This document shows, one piece after another, positions 1 through 7,195 of a stretch of DNA of 19,224 bases; position 1 is the first letter of the stretch; each line of letters begins with the position of its first letter. The notes under the pieces were generated by a model. It made no database searches and was not told the DNA's origin. It saw nothing but the letters and a program-made list of their open reading frames with translations. The translations under genes and the position numbers were made by a program. The stretch lies in NCBI GenBank assembly GCA_016742255.1, contig JACVCB010000044.1, positions 1 to 19,224 of the forward strand, in the 5' to 3' direction. The DNA is from Leptospira sp. (GTDB lineage: Bacteria; Spirochaetota; Leptospiria; Leptospirales; Leptospiraceae).

Positions 1-330
1 CACTGTTTTATAAAAAAGTTCGTAGTTCATGGGAATTATTTTTGTGAATGGATGAGTGTTGGCATGTGGTAATGAGACATAATGTTGATGCAATGTGACA
101 TAATTCGATTCATTCGGGCATGAAGCCAGAAGGGAATATATGGTGGTTGCGGGCAGGTTTACTGGAATGCAAGAATTCATTTAATGCGGGATAGGCGGAC
201 AAGAACGACAACTTTATTTTGTTAGCTGCTAATTGCAAAGAAAGATAAGGTGCGTTTGTCGCCTGACGGCAAAAAGGTGAACTTGTTGGAATTTATTTTT
301 GGCAGAACCCGGATTCGTCTAGATGAATTT
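1..330. other. Gene-poor stretch, possible 3' tail of an upstream gene
   Basis: I see no complete gene here. A plus-strand frame is open from the window edge to a TAA at 70-72 (23 codons, ending in the residues MSVGMW) and could be the tail of a gene lying outside the window, but nothing in it is recognisable. The rest has runs richer in G than the neighbouring genes (for example around 140-210) and scattered stops in all frames, which would fit decayed or foreign DNA. A short perfect palindrome, TTAGCTGCTAA, lies at 222-232. No RNA gene was recognised. Confidence 0.3.
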
Positions 331-411
331 GCTGTTATGTGGTAAATGGAGCATATTGGGTGGCGGGTGGATTACCCCACCCAGTTCGATACGGGCGGGG
401 ATCTATACCTT
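331..411 (-). repeat. ~80 bp structured repeat, copy A
   Basis: This element recurs in inverted orientation at 12803-12883. The best-conserved stretch is 39 nt long with two mismatches (about 346-385 here). It is built of complementary blocks: GGGTGG at 358-363 and 365-370, CCCCACCC at 375-382 and GGGCGGGG at 393-400. CCCCACCC can pair either with the upstream GGGTGG blocks or with the downstream GGGCGGGG. The minus-strand label marks the orientation matching copy B. It starts two bases beyond the stop codon of the broken acetyltransferase gene, so it would lie in that gene's 3' untranslated region and could act as a terminator-like structure. Confidence 0.75.
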
Positions 412-412
412 C

Positions 413-889
413 CTACTCGCGTTTCCCTATCTTTTTCATGACAATCACCAAACGACTGCCAAACGGAACGATTTCCACCTTCTCCCAACCAAGTCGAGCA
501 TACAGACTGACAGCAGTATCAGAAAACAAATATAGTTCAGAAAATCCCCTTAGTTTTGCCAAAAATTCATGTTGTTCACAAAGTAATGCACCATACCCTT
601 TTCGTCGCATCTCGGGAATTGTCTATACTAAACCTAACCAGTGTTTATGAATATTAAACTTGGGCTGAAGTTCCAAAAGACCCACATGATGATAAATACC
701 TCCTGTTGCAATTGGTAATGAATCAATCGTCATAACAATTTGTAACTGTGTTTCATCGCTCAGGACCGATTTTATCTTAGCTAAAGATTTATCTAAAGGA
801 ATTTTCCACTCTTCATAATACCAATTTGTTATGAGTGAAATTAATTCAATATCATGAGAGGATAGGATTTGGAACTCAACTTGGCTCAC
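413..889 (-). pseudogene. GNAT-family N-acetyltransferase, interrupted by an in-frame amber codon
   Basis: GNAT enzymes transfer an acetyl group from acetyl-CoA to an amine; the substrate here cannot be told. The frame starts at a GTG (887-889, MSQVEFQIL) with AGGAG about 14 nt upstream and runs 158 codons to a TAG at 413-415, a normal GNAT length. A single TAG at 623-625 splits it after residue 88 (..HWLGLV*TIPEM..). The reading frame is unchanged on both sides, so this is a nonsense change, not a frameshift. The second half carries the acetyl-CoA-binding motif A (RRKGYG) and the typical end with LYARLGWEKVE. The N-terminal half alone lacks the cofactor site, so the gene is probably inactive unless the stop is read through or the tail is re-initiated (ATG at 608-610). 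A sequencing error is the other explanation. Repeat copy A abuts its 3' end. Confidence 0.8.
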
Positions 890-983
890 AAATTTAGATT
901 TAACTCCTAATAAAGCATCACAATTTTATACATTGGATAAATTCATAAATTCAAGAAGATACTTAATTCATCTAGGCTTACTT

Positions 984-2627
984 TTAATAACGAAGATGGA
1001 ATTGCATATAACTATACCCTTCCATTGCCGACTGACCATGGTTAGCAAATGCTGGGTTGATTGGCAAATAACCAATTTCGATTGTTTCCTTGTCCAAACC
1101 CAAATAGTAAAAGGTTGCAGCAGATACAAGCATAAGCCCCATCAAGATAACCATTGGTCCACCTACCAACTGTCTATCCCTACGATTTTCTGTTGGTAAA
1201 GTCCCCGCCATACGTTTAAAATTTTTTGCTTTTGACTCTGCATTATCGATCACTTGATTTTGCGTGTAATACCAAAAAAAGAATTCGTTTGGATTATTTT
1301 CGTAAAAGGATCTGATTGCAATCCCATTAGTTAAAGTTACTTGAGATCGTGCCCCAGAATATGCCTGTCTAGATGCATAGTTCAAATATGCATAACTTGC
1401 ATAAAATAATAACGCACCATATAGAGAGTATGTCGTAAAATCTTTATAGGTGTGATCCAGAAATACATTTTGTTTGTTTTTATAATAAACTTCAGACTGT
1501 CCTTCTCGCATCTGCACATCTAAAGAAGTTTCCTCTTCTTCTTTTGCGTCAATAGACCGAAAAACATCGATATATCCTTCCTTTGATACTCGGAGTCGAT
1601 TCATACCTGCAGGAATGGACAATCGTTGAATCGGTGTTTTTCCCATATACTGAATCCCTAAGTAAACATCTGATTCTACATTTGAAGTTACTGAAATATA
1701 AGAACTACTCAACTTTAATGAAAGTTTGACATCACCTTCAAATTTTTTCCCTTTTTCAAGAATAACTTCAGACTTGTAAGGATGAAAACCTTCTTTAAAA
1801 ATAAATAATGATCGTCTCCCGATCGGAAACTTTTTCTCCGCAAGTGGAGTTTTACCTAAATAAATTCCATCCAAATAAACAAGAGCGCCCTCTTCTCCAT
1901 TTGCGGTCAAACTGAACGAAGTAGTCTCTTTTCCTTGCAATTTTTCTTTAATGGATTCACCAAGTGGCCCCATTTCTTGGTATGCTCGAATTACTGATGT
2001 TTGGTGTTCAAAGGGAATTGTTTTTCCTTCATAATCATCAAACAAATAAACTTTCGTACGCAAAGAATTCTCGATCACCTCGTAGGAGCCAATCAAAAGG
2101 TAATCACAACCATATTTTGATGCAGTTCCATATACCTCATCAACTCGCAATGGCTTTTTGTCCCACATCTGTTTGATCGTAATCTTTATATAACGGGGAT
2201 CTTTTTCAGGAGAAACTTGTTTTTTTCCAATTCTTAAATCTTCTAAATCTTTTTCGTCGTTAATCTCTTTCTTTTTTCTTTTTACATTCGGAGACTCTGC
2301 ATCAATTTTTTCCTGTAAAGTTGATACAGGATTTTCACCAAAAGAATGATAAATTATATTCTTTCTAGGATATTCTACATAAGTATATTCTAAATTTCTA
2401 AGTTCGGAAAGCAAAACGGAAGGAATCCCTTTCATTAGATATTCTTTTGTAACATCTTCCTTAATCGCAACAAATGGGAATATACAAAGATTTCTACTTG
2501 ATTCAAAAGTAACTCCACCTTTGTAAGATTGACTAGGGAAATTATAATAGTCATCAATGGAAAATAATGGAAGAGTATTTCCAAGTAGTCCCAAAATGAG
2601 CAATGCAGCAGAAATTTTATGTTTCAT
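984..2627 (-). CDS. PEGA-domain envelope protein
   Basis: A 547-residue protein of unknown precise role. Residues 1-23 form a signal sequence or N-terminal anchor. A first region (about 40-230) contains the segment YGCDYLLIGSYEV, reminiscent of periplasmic domains that bind envelope ligands. Two PEGA repeats follow, about 238-305 (core YLDGIYLGKTP) and 308-373 (core YLGIQYMGKTP, then KEGY); PEGA domains are small beta-sandwiches found on surface and cell-wall-associated proteins. The C-terminal part has hydrophobic segments near 402-418 and 488-510. The ATG start overlaps the end of the upstream permease gene by 11 nt, so translation is probably coupled. It is the last gene of the minus-strand run. 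A link to the ABC permeases is inferred from position only. Confidence 0.8.
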   Translation of the reverse strand: MKHKISAALLILGLLGNTLPLFSIDDYYNFPSQSYKGGVTFESSRNLCIFPFVAIKEDVTKEYLMKGIPSVLLSELRNLEYTYVEYPRKNIIYHSFGENPVSTLQEKIDAESPNVKRKKKEINDEKDLEDLRIGKKQVSPEKDPRYIKITIKQMWDKKPLRVDEVYGTASKYGCDYLLIGSYEVIENSLRTKVYLFDDYEGKTIPFEHQTSVIRAYQEMGPLGESIKEKLQGKETTSFSLTANGEEGALVYLDGIYLGKTPLAEKKFPIGRRSLFIFKEGFHPYKSEVILEKGKKFEGDVKLSLKLSSSYISVTSNVESDVYLGIQYMGKTPIQRLSIPAGMNRLRVSKEGYIDVFRSIDAKEEEETSLDVQMREGQSEVYYKNKQNVFLDHTYKDFTTYSLYGALLFYASYAYLNYASRQAYSGARSQVTLTNGIAIRSFYENNPNEFFFWYYTQNQVIDNAESKAKNFKRMAGTLPTENRRDRQLVGGPMVILMGLMLVSAATFYYLGLDKETIEIGYLPINPAFANHGQSAMEGYSYMQFHLRY

Positions 2628-3387
2628 GTTTTTGATTGCGGGACCCCAATGAATAAACCAAAGATAAAATAGCGATGATGGGAAGCAAAACGGAAAAAGG
2701 AGACTTATCGAAATAATCTTTTGAAAATGAGATTTGTTCCCCCAAGCCAGGACCTGTGTCCCCTACTGAAGTTTGGATACCCAAATAAGAAAATAGAGCG
2801 GTAGTCATAACGACTGTCGGTAATCCAGAAAAAAATAAAAACCGAAACATATTCCGAAGCGCAGGAAGATAATGCAGTACAATCAGATGATATGGCTTTG
2901 CACCGAAACAAAGTGATGCAGCTATGTATGGACTTGTTCGGATCTCTCTAATTTTAGCAGTTAATGATTCGTATACCACTGCCCAATCAGAGACTAAAAT
3001 TGCGATCATAATTGATATTGGATTATTGGGAAGGATACTGATCACAATGAGTGCAGACAATAAAGAAGGAATGGCAAGTGAAACAGAAACGAAACCAGAT
3101 AGAAAAAAATCAGATCGTTTTGGAAAAACCAAAGTTAACGTTGAGACCAAAAAAGAAAACAAAATCGTGATTATCCTTGCTGGGACAACGATGAGAATTG
3201 TCGACATCGATCCATAACAAAACAGAGCTAAATTATTCCTACCCAATCGATCTGTTCCAAACAAAAATCCATCTGAAAAGATTGGTAAATTATTATTGGT
3301 TAAATCTACATAAGAAGGAACCTGTAAACTTAATATCCCAAGAATAATAGTCCCAAAAAACAAAATACGAATTGTATTAAGGAGCAT
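2617..3387 (-). CDS. ABC transporter permease, DppC/OppC type
   Basis: An inner-membrane permease of the dipeptide/oligopeptide/nickel importer family, about 256 residues. The signature after the first membrane helix, FGTDRLGRN (residues 43-51), corresponds to the GTD-x-x-GRD motif of DppC/OppC. The cytoplasmic coupling loop (EAA loop, about 157-177) reads ASLCFGAKPYHLI and keeps the family glycine. I place the start at the ATG at 3385-3387 because GGGGAG (3395-3400) sits 7 nt before it; an in-frame upstream start at 3429 would give 270 residues but overlap the preceding gene by 53 nt. With the chosen start the overlap is 11 nt. No substrate-binding protein or ATPase gene is in the window, so the substrate is unknown. 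Confidence 0.85.
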   Translation of the reverse strand: MLLNTIRILFFGTIILGILSLQVPSYVDLTNNNLPIFSDGFLFGTDRLGRNNLALFCYGSMSTILIVVPARIITILFSFLVSTLTLVFPKRSDFFLSGFVSVSLAIPSLLSALIVISILPNNPISIMIAILVSDWAVVYESLTAKIREIRTSPYIAASLCFGAKPYHLIVLHYLPALRNMFRFLFFSGLPTVVMTTALFSYLGIQTSVGDTGPGLGEQISFSKDYFDKSPFSVLLPIIAILSLVYSLGSRNQKHET

Positions 3388-4267
3388 TTCGATACTCCCC
3401 AGAGAAATAATTCTGTAAATGGTATCCAAGTCGATTTAAACTATAAAATAAAATCCCTGAATACATGAGTAAAGTTGATAACAAGTAAGTATCCATGGAT
3501 TTTATGGAGTAATATAACGACTTTCCAATTCCAGGAAAAAAGAAAATTTCTTCAACCACCATGGCACCCGACAACAAAGAACCAAAATCCAATACCAAAA
3601 GTATCAATGAAACAGGTAATACTTTTAGAAAAATTTCAACCCTTACAATATAACTCCAAGGATAAGATCGAGTTAAAAGTAATTGAATGTATTTAGATTT
3701 TGATTCTTTTATGACTTCAGGCAAAAGATACAATGACAATCTAGCAAAAATTCTAGAACCTAATGTTATACCTGGTAAAACAATGAAGTATGTGTTACCT
3801 GATTCATATCCGCCTGGAGGGAACCACTCTAGTTTATAAAAGAATACGATTAATAGAAATATTGCTACAATAAACACAGGCGTTGATAGTATAAAATTAG
3901 AGATTGTTTCAACGAATACATACAATCGATCGGATCGAAGATAAATTGTAAGTAAAGCCATTCCAAACGCAAATGTAGCACCAAATAAAATACTAAAAAG
4001 TGCTAAATGGGTAGTAGCAAAAAAACGATTTGAGATATGACCATAAACAGATTCACCGTTTTGCGTTTTGCCACCAGCTTCCAATAACAAACGTTTCCAA
4101 AATTCTAGATAAGAAGTTAAAATATTTTTTTTTGAAATATCAACATTTGAAATTCCAGAATCTGCATACAAATAGGATTTATCTTTTGTATGAAACTCTG
4201 ATACAAAACTACTAATCATTGACAAAAGTAGAAGGAAATAAAGAAAACGGAAAACTTCCGACTTCAC
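3377..4267 (-). CDS. ABC transporter permease, DppB/OppB type
   Basis: The partner permease of the DppC-type protein that follows it; together they should form the membrane channel of one importer. It has 296 residues. An N-terminal membrane helix (about 6-21) is followed by an extracytoplasmic loop, then several helices between about 85 and 285. The hallmark GAMVVEEIFFFPGIG (234-248) is diagnostic for DppB/OppB. The cytoplasmic EAA loop (about 192-220) is divergent: the usual glycine is replaced in TRSYPWS. The GTG start (4265-4267) is 4 nt after the stop of the EIIA-like gene and lacks a clear ribosome-binding site, which suggests coupled translation. It is preferred over a later ATG because it retains the first helix. 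Confidence 0.85.
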   Translation of the reverse strand: MKSEVFRFLYFLLLLSMISSFVSEFHTKDKSYLYADSGISNVDISKKNILTSYLEFWKRLLLEAGGKTQNGESVYGHISNRFFATTHLALFSILFGATFAFGMALLTIYLRSDRLYVFVETISNFILSTPVFIVAIFLLIVFFYKLEWFPPGGYESGNTYFIVLPGITLGSRIFARLSLYLLPEVIKESKSKYIQLLLTRSYPWSYIVRVEIFLKVLPVSLILLVLDFGSLLSGAMVVEEIFFFPGIGKSLYYSIKSMDTYLLSTLLMYSGILFYSLNRLGYHLQNYFSGEYRNAP

Positions 4268-4271
4268 AGAG

Positions 4272-4733
4272 TTAACTTTTGGAAAGGAATGCCTTTTGGA
4301 TTTCTTCGAAGTTTTTGGCTTTAATCAGTTTTTCCCTTTCCTCAGGGATGTTTAGAGTTTTTGCAATTAAAGCTAATGTCTTAATGTGATCCTGAAATTT
4401 GTTTTTAGGAACAATTAGCATGATAAAAATTTGAACGAGACCATGATCCAAAGCGTCAAAATCGATTCCGTTGGGTGCAATTGCCATTGCACATTTTAAT
4501 TCATTTACATAATGAACGGAACAATGTGGAATCGCTACTCCACTTCCGATACCAGTAGACATTGATTTTTCTCGATTCATCAAAGAAGCAACGGTTTCCT
4601 CTTCATGAACTGCGTCTAATGTTTGTGTGGCGACCATATGCGAAATCATTTTCCGAATAGCATCTTCTTTCGTTGACGCTTTAAAGTCGAAAATGATATT
4701 TTTAGGATCCAGAATCTCCAGAAGTTGATTCAT
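4272..4733 (-). CDS. PTS EIIA-2 domain protein (PtsN/FruA-IIA-like)
   Basis: A soluble 153-residue single-domain protein of the fructose/mannitol/nitrogen PTS EIIA family, which accepts a phosphoryl group from HPr or NPr on a histidine. The phosphorylation site is clear: GSGVAIPH with His70, after the typical SMSTGIG stretch. A second conserved histidine is His116 in the DHIKTLA segment. Length matches stand-alone PtsN (about 150-160). No EIIB, EIIC or HPr gene is nearby, so a regulatory, phospho-state-sensing role is more likely than sugar uptake. The gene lies between the RnfC/RnfD-like genes (35 nt gap upstream) and the ABC permeases (4 nt gap downstream). Its start has only a weak GGGAG about 14 nt upstream. 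Confidence 0.88.
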   Translation of the reverse strand: MNQLLEILDPKNIIFDFKASTKEDAIRKMISHMVATQTLDAVHEEETVASLMNREKSMSTGIGSGVAIPHCSVHYVNELKCAMAIAPNGIDFDALDHGLVQIFIMLIVPKNKFQDHIKTLALIAKTLNIPEEREKLIKAKNFEEIQKAFLSKS

Positions 4734-4768
4734 TTGGTATTACTTACTCCCACATTTCCAAACTCGAC

Positions 4769-5662
4769 TTATTTTCCAAGAAAAACCCTTACAAATAGAG
4801 ACTCTATCAGAAAAAAAACGACCACTACCCATATACCACTTATACCCAATTTTCCTACAAAAAAAGCAATTGGGAGTAAAATAAGGAAACTGACAATTGT
4901 CACATAAAAAGAACCATAAAAATTCCTTCCTGGCGCTAATTGAATGAAGAAGGCCAAAGAAGCATAGGACAAGTTCCAAGAATAACCGGTTAACCCAACA
5001 CCAATTCCCCAAACAAAGAATAAAAGGAACCAAGCCAGAAAGAAACTAAGAATTATGGTTCGGCGAAAAGAAACCCATGCAACACTTACCAACAAAAATA
5101 TACCTAAACTTTCTGCGATTGATAGGAAGAATTTTGAATTTGAGGAAGCATCTGAAATCCAAGGTAAAGATATGGGAAGTAAACTAGTTTCAATGGGTAA
5201 ACCGACACTAGAAGCAAGTGTATATTCAGATCGAAGTTGATACCCCATGAGAGAAAAGGATGAATCAAATATATATAAAAACAAAATGACAAATATGAAA
5301 ATTGGCAACCGTAAAGAATAATGTTGTATGAAGAAAAAGTGAGCCACAAAAGCAAATACCATAGATACTGATAATAAGATTGGGTTTAGCCATGTTGTTG
5401 GGATAATCAGTAAGATGATCAGTAATTGCGAAATCAGACCGATCCAATAAGGAGTTTGTTTATTGCGTATGCATACACCTAGATAAAAAAATGTGAGAAT
5501 CGAAGCCAAAACAATTGGGAGGATCGGTAACGGCGTAACAAAAGCCAATGAATACCCTAAAAAAATAATGAGTGTTAAAAAATAAAATAGATCAGCAAAA
5601 ATTTCTGATGATTTAATCCCCCAACTATTTTCGGAAAGAATATAAAGGTTTTTTAACATCAT
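4769..5662 (-). CDS. Multi-pass membrane protein in the rnfD position
   Basis: A 297-residue, very hydrophobic inner-membrane protein with about eight to nine helices and almost no soluble domain. I do not recognise the family with certainty. It starts 9 nt after the RnfC-like gene, the place where rnfD (the NqrB/RnfD membrane subunit) follows rnfC in many bacteria. A C-terminal stretch around residues 233-270 (..SLAFFIQLAPGRNFYGSF..) is weakly reminiscent of the corresponding RnfD/NqrB helix. It is shorter than RnfD (about 350), and I see no SGAT-type threonine motif for covalent FMN. It could therefore be a cofactor-less RnfD relative or an unrelated membrane protein. ATG ATG begins the frame (5657-5662); a GAGG lies about 15 nt upstream. 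Confidence 0.65.
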   Translation of the reverse strand: MMLKNLYILSENSWGIKSSEIFADLFYFLTLIIFLGYSLAFVTPLPILPIVLASILTFFYLGVCIRNKQTPYWIGLISQLLIILLIIPTTWLNPILLSVSMVFAFVAHFFFIQHYSLRLPIFIFVILFLYIFDSSFSLMGYQLRSEYTLASSVGLPIETSLLPISLPWISDASSNSKFFLSIAESLGIFLLVSVAWVSFRRTIILSFFLAWFLLFFVWGIGVGLTGYSWNLSYASLAFFIQLAPGRNFYGSFYVTIVSFLILLPIAFFVGKLGISGIWVVVVFFLIESLFVRVFLGK

Positions 5663-5671
5663 AAATTTAGT

Positions 5672-6826
5672 TTAAACAACCTCTTCGATTCTTTTTCGAA
5701 TATCAATCCCTGCTGGGCAGTATACAGTACAAATTCCACAAGTAACACACTTATCTTTATCGAATTCCTCGATTTTTCCTTTAATCAATTGAAAGGGATT
5801 TGCCTGTGTTGGGCAATATTGGTTACATTCTAAGCAGTCGATACAACTAAATTCTTTTCTAACTGCCGGAAGTTTTTCATACAATGTAATCGAATAATGT
5901 TCATAAATATTAAAATAACCTAATGTATTTACATCCAATGGCTGAATTGCTTCAAAAACCGTATCAAAGGAAGCAATCTTATAACGTTTATCTAAATTCG
6001 CAGGGATAAAAGCCAAGGATTGTCCATTCGTCAAAAAAAATTGTCTAGGTTCTAAATCCATTCGACCTTTGCGATCTACCAAAAAGACAGCTAAATGTCG
6101 TTTGGTGAATGGCTCACCAAAATACAATTTACGTAATATATGATAAATTGTTTCTGCACCCAAATATAAAATCTCATTCGATTGAAGAGATTTTTTTGCC
6201 TTTTTGACATCCCATTGGAATTGTTTATGCAAAAAATATTCTGGAATACCATTAGGGTGCTCAAATTTTAATGTCGGGATCTCAAAAAAGTTTTTAACTT
6301 CTACTTTTGGAAATGTTGTTTTTAGCAATTCAATGAAACTGGAATAAGCTTCTTTCATTGAAGTTAAAATCATTTCTTCGAAATCTAGATGTTGGTATCT
6401 TGAAAAGGGAGATAATACAATTTGAAAGGAAGGATTGGATTTAAATTTTAAGAAATAATCCTTAAGTGGCATTTCATTGATATCAAGAGATGCCAAGGCA
6501 CCTTCATCAAATGCATTTATGAGCGATGAAAAATCATAACTCTTAAATTGATAAATTGAACTGGTTGACCAAGAACCATCTTGTTTGATTTGAAAAAATT
6601 TTTGATCAGCAGTTAACGTTGCGACTCCATTTACAGGTGCGAGTACCTTAGTGCCGTTATGCGAGAGCATAACTTGGCCGTGAGTCACTCGAGTAGGATA
6701 GGAATCAGTAATTTCGCTGCCCGCAGGAACGGGGATCAGGAATTGACCCTGAATCGTCCGTTCTCTTTTATTTTCAGTTTTATGAAATTTACGAGCGAAG
6801 GCGCGAGGTAACCTGGGAAACAACAC
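5672..6826 (-). CDS. RnfC-like protein with two [4Fe-4S] clusters
   Basis: Resembles RnfC, the peripheral electron-entry subunit of the Rnf ion-pumping complex, with 384 residues. The order fits: a barrel-sandwich domain (about 31-72, with PVPAGSEI and VLAPVNGVATL), a middle 51K-like/SLBB-like region (about 130-290), and a C-terminal ferredoxin domain with two perfect motifs, C328/C331/C334/C338 and C360/C363/C366/C370, each followed by Pro. The glycine-rich NADH/FMN loop (GxGGAGFP-like) of canonical RnfC is not visible, so it may receive electrons from a protein rather than from NADH. The start is uncertain: GTG at 6824-6826 has no good ribosome-binding site and is in the same frame as the upstream gene, separated by its TAA and four codons. 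Confidence 0.78.
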   Translation of the reverse strand: MLFPRLPRAFARKFHKTENKRERTIQGQFLIPVPAGSEITDSYPTRVTHGQVMLSHNGTKVLAPVNGVATLTADQKFFQIKQDGSWSTSSIYQFKSYDFSSLINAFDEGALASLDINEMPLKDYFLKFKSNPSFQIVLSPFSRYQHLDFEEMILTSMKEAYSSFIELLKTTFPKVEVKNFFEIPTLKFEHPNGIPEYFLHKQFQWDVKKAKKSLQSNEILYLGAETIYHILRKLYFGEPFTKRHLAVFLVDRKGRMDLEPRQFFLTNGQSLAFIPANLDKRYKIASFDTVFEAIQPLDVNTLGYFNIYEHYSITLYEKLPAVRKEFSCIDCLECNQYCPTQANPFQLIKGKIEEFDKDKCVTCGICTVYCPAGIDIRKRIEEVV

Positions 6827-6838
6827 GCCAGTAATGAT

Positions 6839-7117
6839 TTAAACGGCTTTCACCATGTAGATTTCGTCTTTGATTGGGAGCTCTTTTTTCAAGTTTTTGA
6901 TGTAAGGTAAAATTTCTCCCATTTCTTCGTAGTATTCACAATTTGTTTGCATACGACGAGCGACGGTAAAGTATTTATAAAGTTTTTCTTCACCGGAACG
7001 TTTTGACCATTTCTTCTTGTTACATTTTACGCGAAGAATGTATTTATCTTGCTCCGATTCGTATTGGCGAACCACAACACAATGCAAACAGTTCGCGCAG
7101 TAGACTTTTTCACTCAT
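6839..7117 (-). CDS. Small Cys-motif protein upstream of the RnfC-like gene
   Basis: A 92-residue charged, soluble protein that I do not recognise. Its N-terminus has C7-x2-C10-x2-C13, with further cysteines at 32 and 60, a pattern that could bind zinc or an Fe-S cluster. The rest is rich in Lys and Glu. The ATG start (7115-7117) has AGGGG about 8 nt upstream. It is the first gene of the tightly spaced minus-strand run, and its stop is only 12 nt from the RnfC-like start, in the same reading frame. The position suggests an electron-transfer or assembly partner of the RnfC-like protein; that is inference. Confidence 0.72.
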   Translation of the reverse strand: MSEKVYCANCLHCVVVRQYESEQDKYILRVKCNKKKWSKRSGEEKLYKYFTVARRMQTNCEYYEEMGEILPYIKNLKKELPIKDEIYMVKAV

Positions 7118-7195
7118 GGATGACCCCTGGACCTAGGTTGAATTTACAGCTTTTTGGAAGGAAAGGTTTCGTCAAGTAAGTACCATCGCTCTTCC

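Noticed and set aside
331..411. Repeat as an integron attC site
   Set aside because: The ends do not fit the RYYYAAC / GTTRRRY core sites in either copy, and no integrase gene is present.
339..650. Plus-strand open frame of 103 codons
   Set aside because: It is antisense to the GNAT gene and runs through the repeat; codon pattern and lack of a ribosome-binding site argue against it.
413..650. Frameshift in the GNAT gene
   Set aside because: Starts and stops on both sides are in the same frame; only the TAG at 623-625 interrupts it.
7130..7137. ACCTAGGT palindrome upstream of the small Cys protein gene as an operator
   Set aside because: Eight bases alone are too short, with no second site, to claim a regulator-binding sequence.
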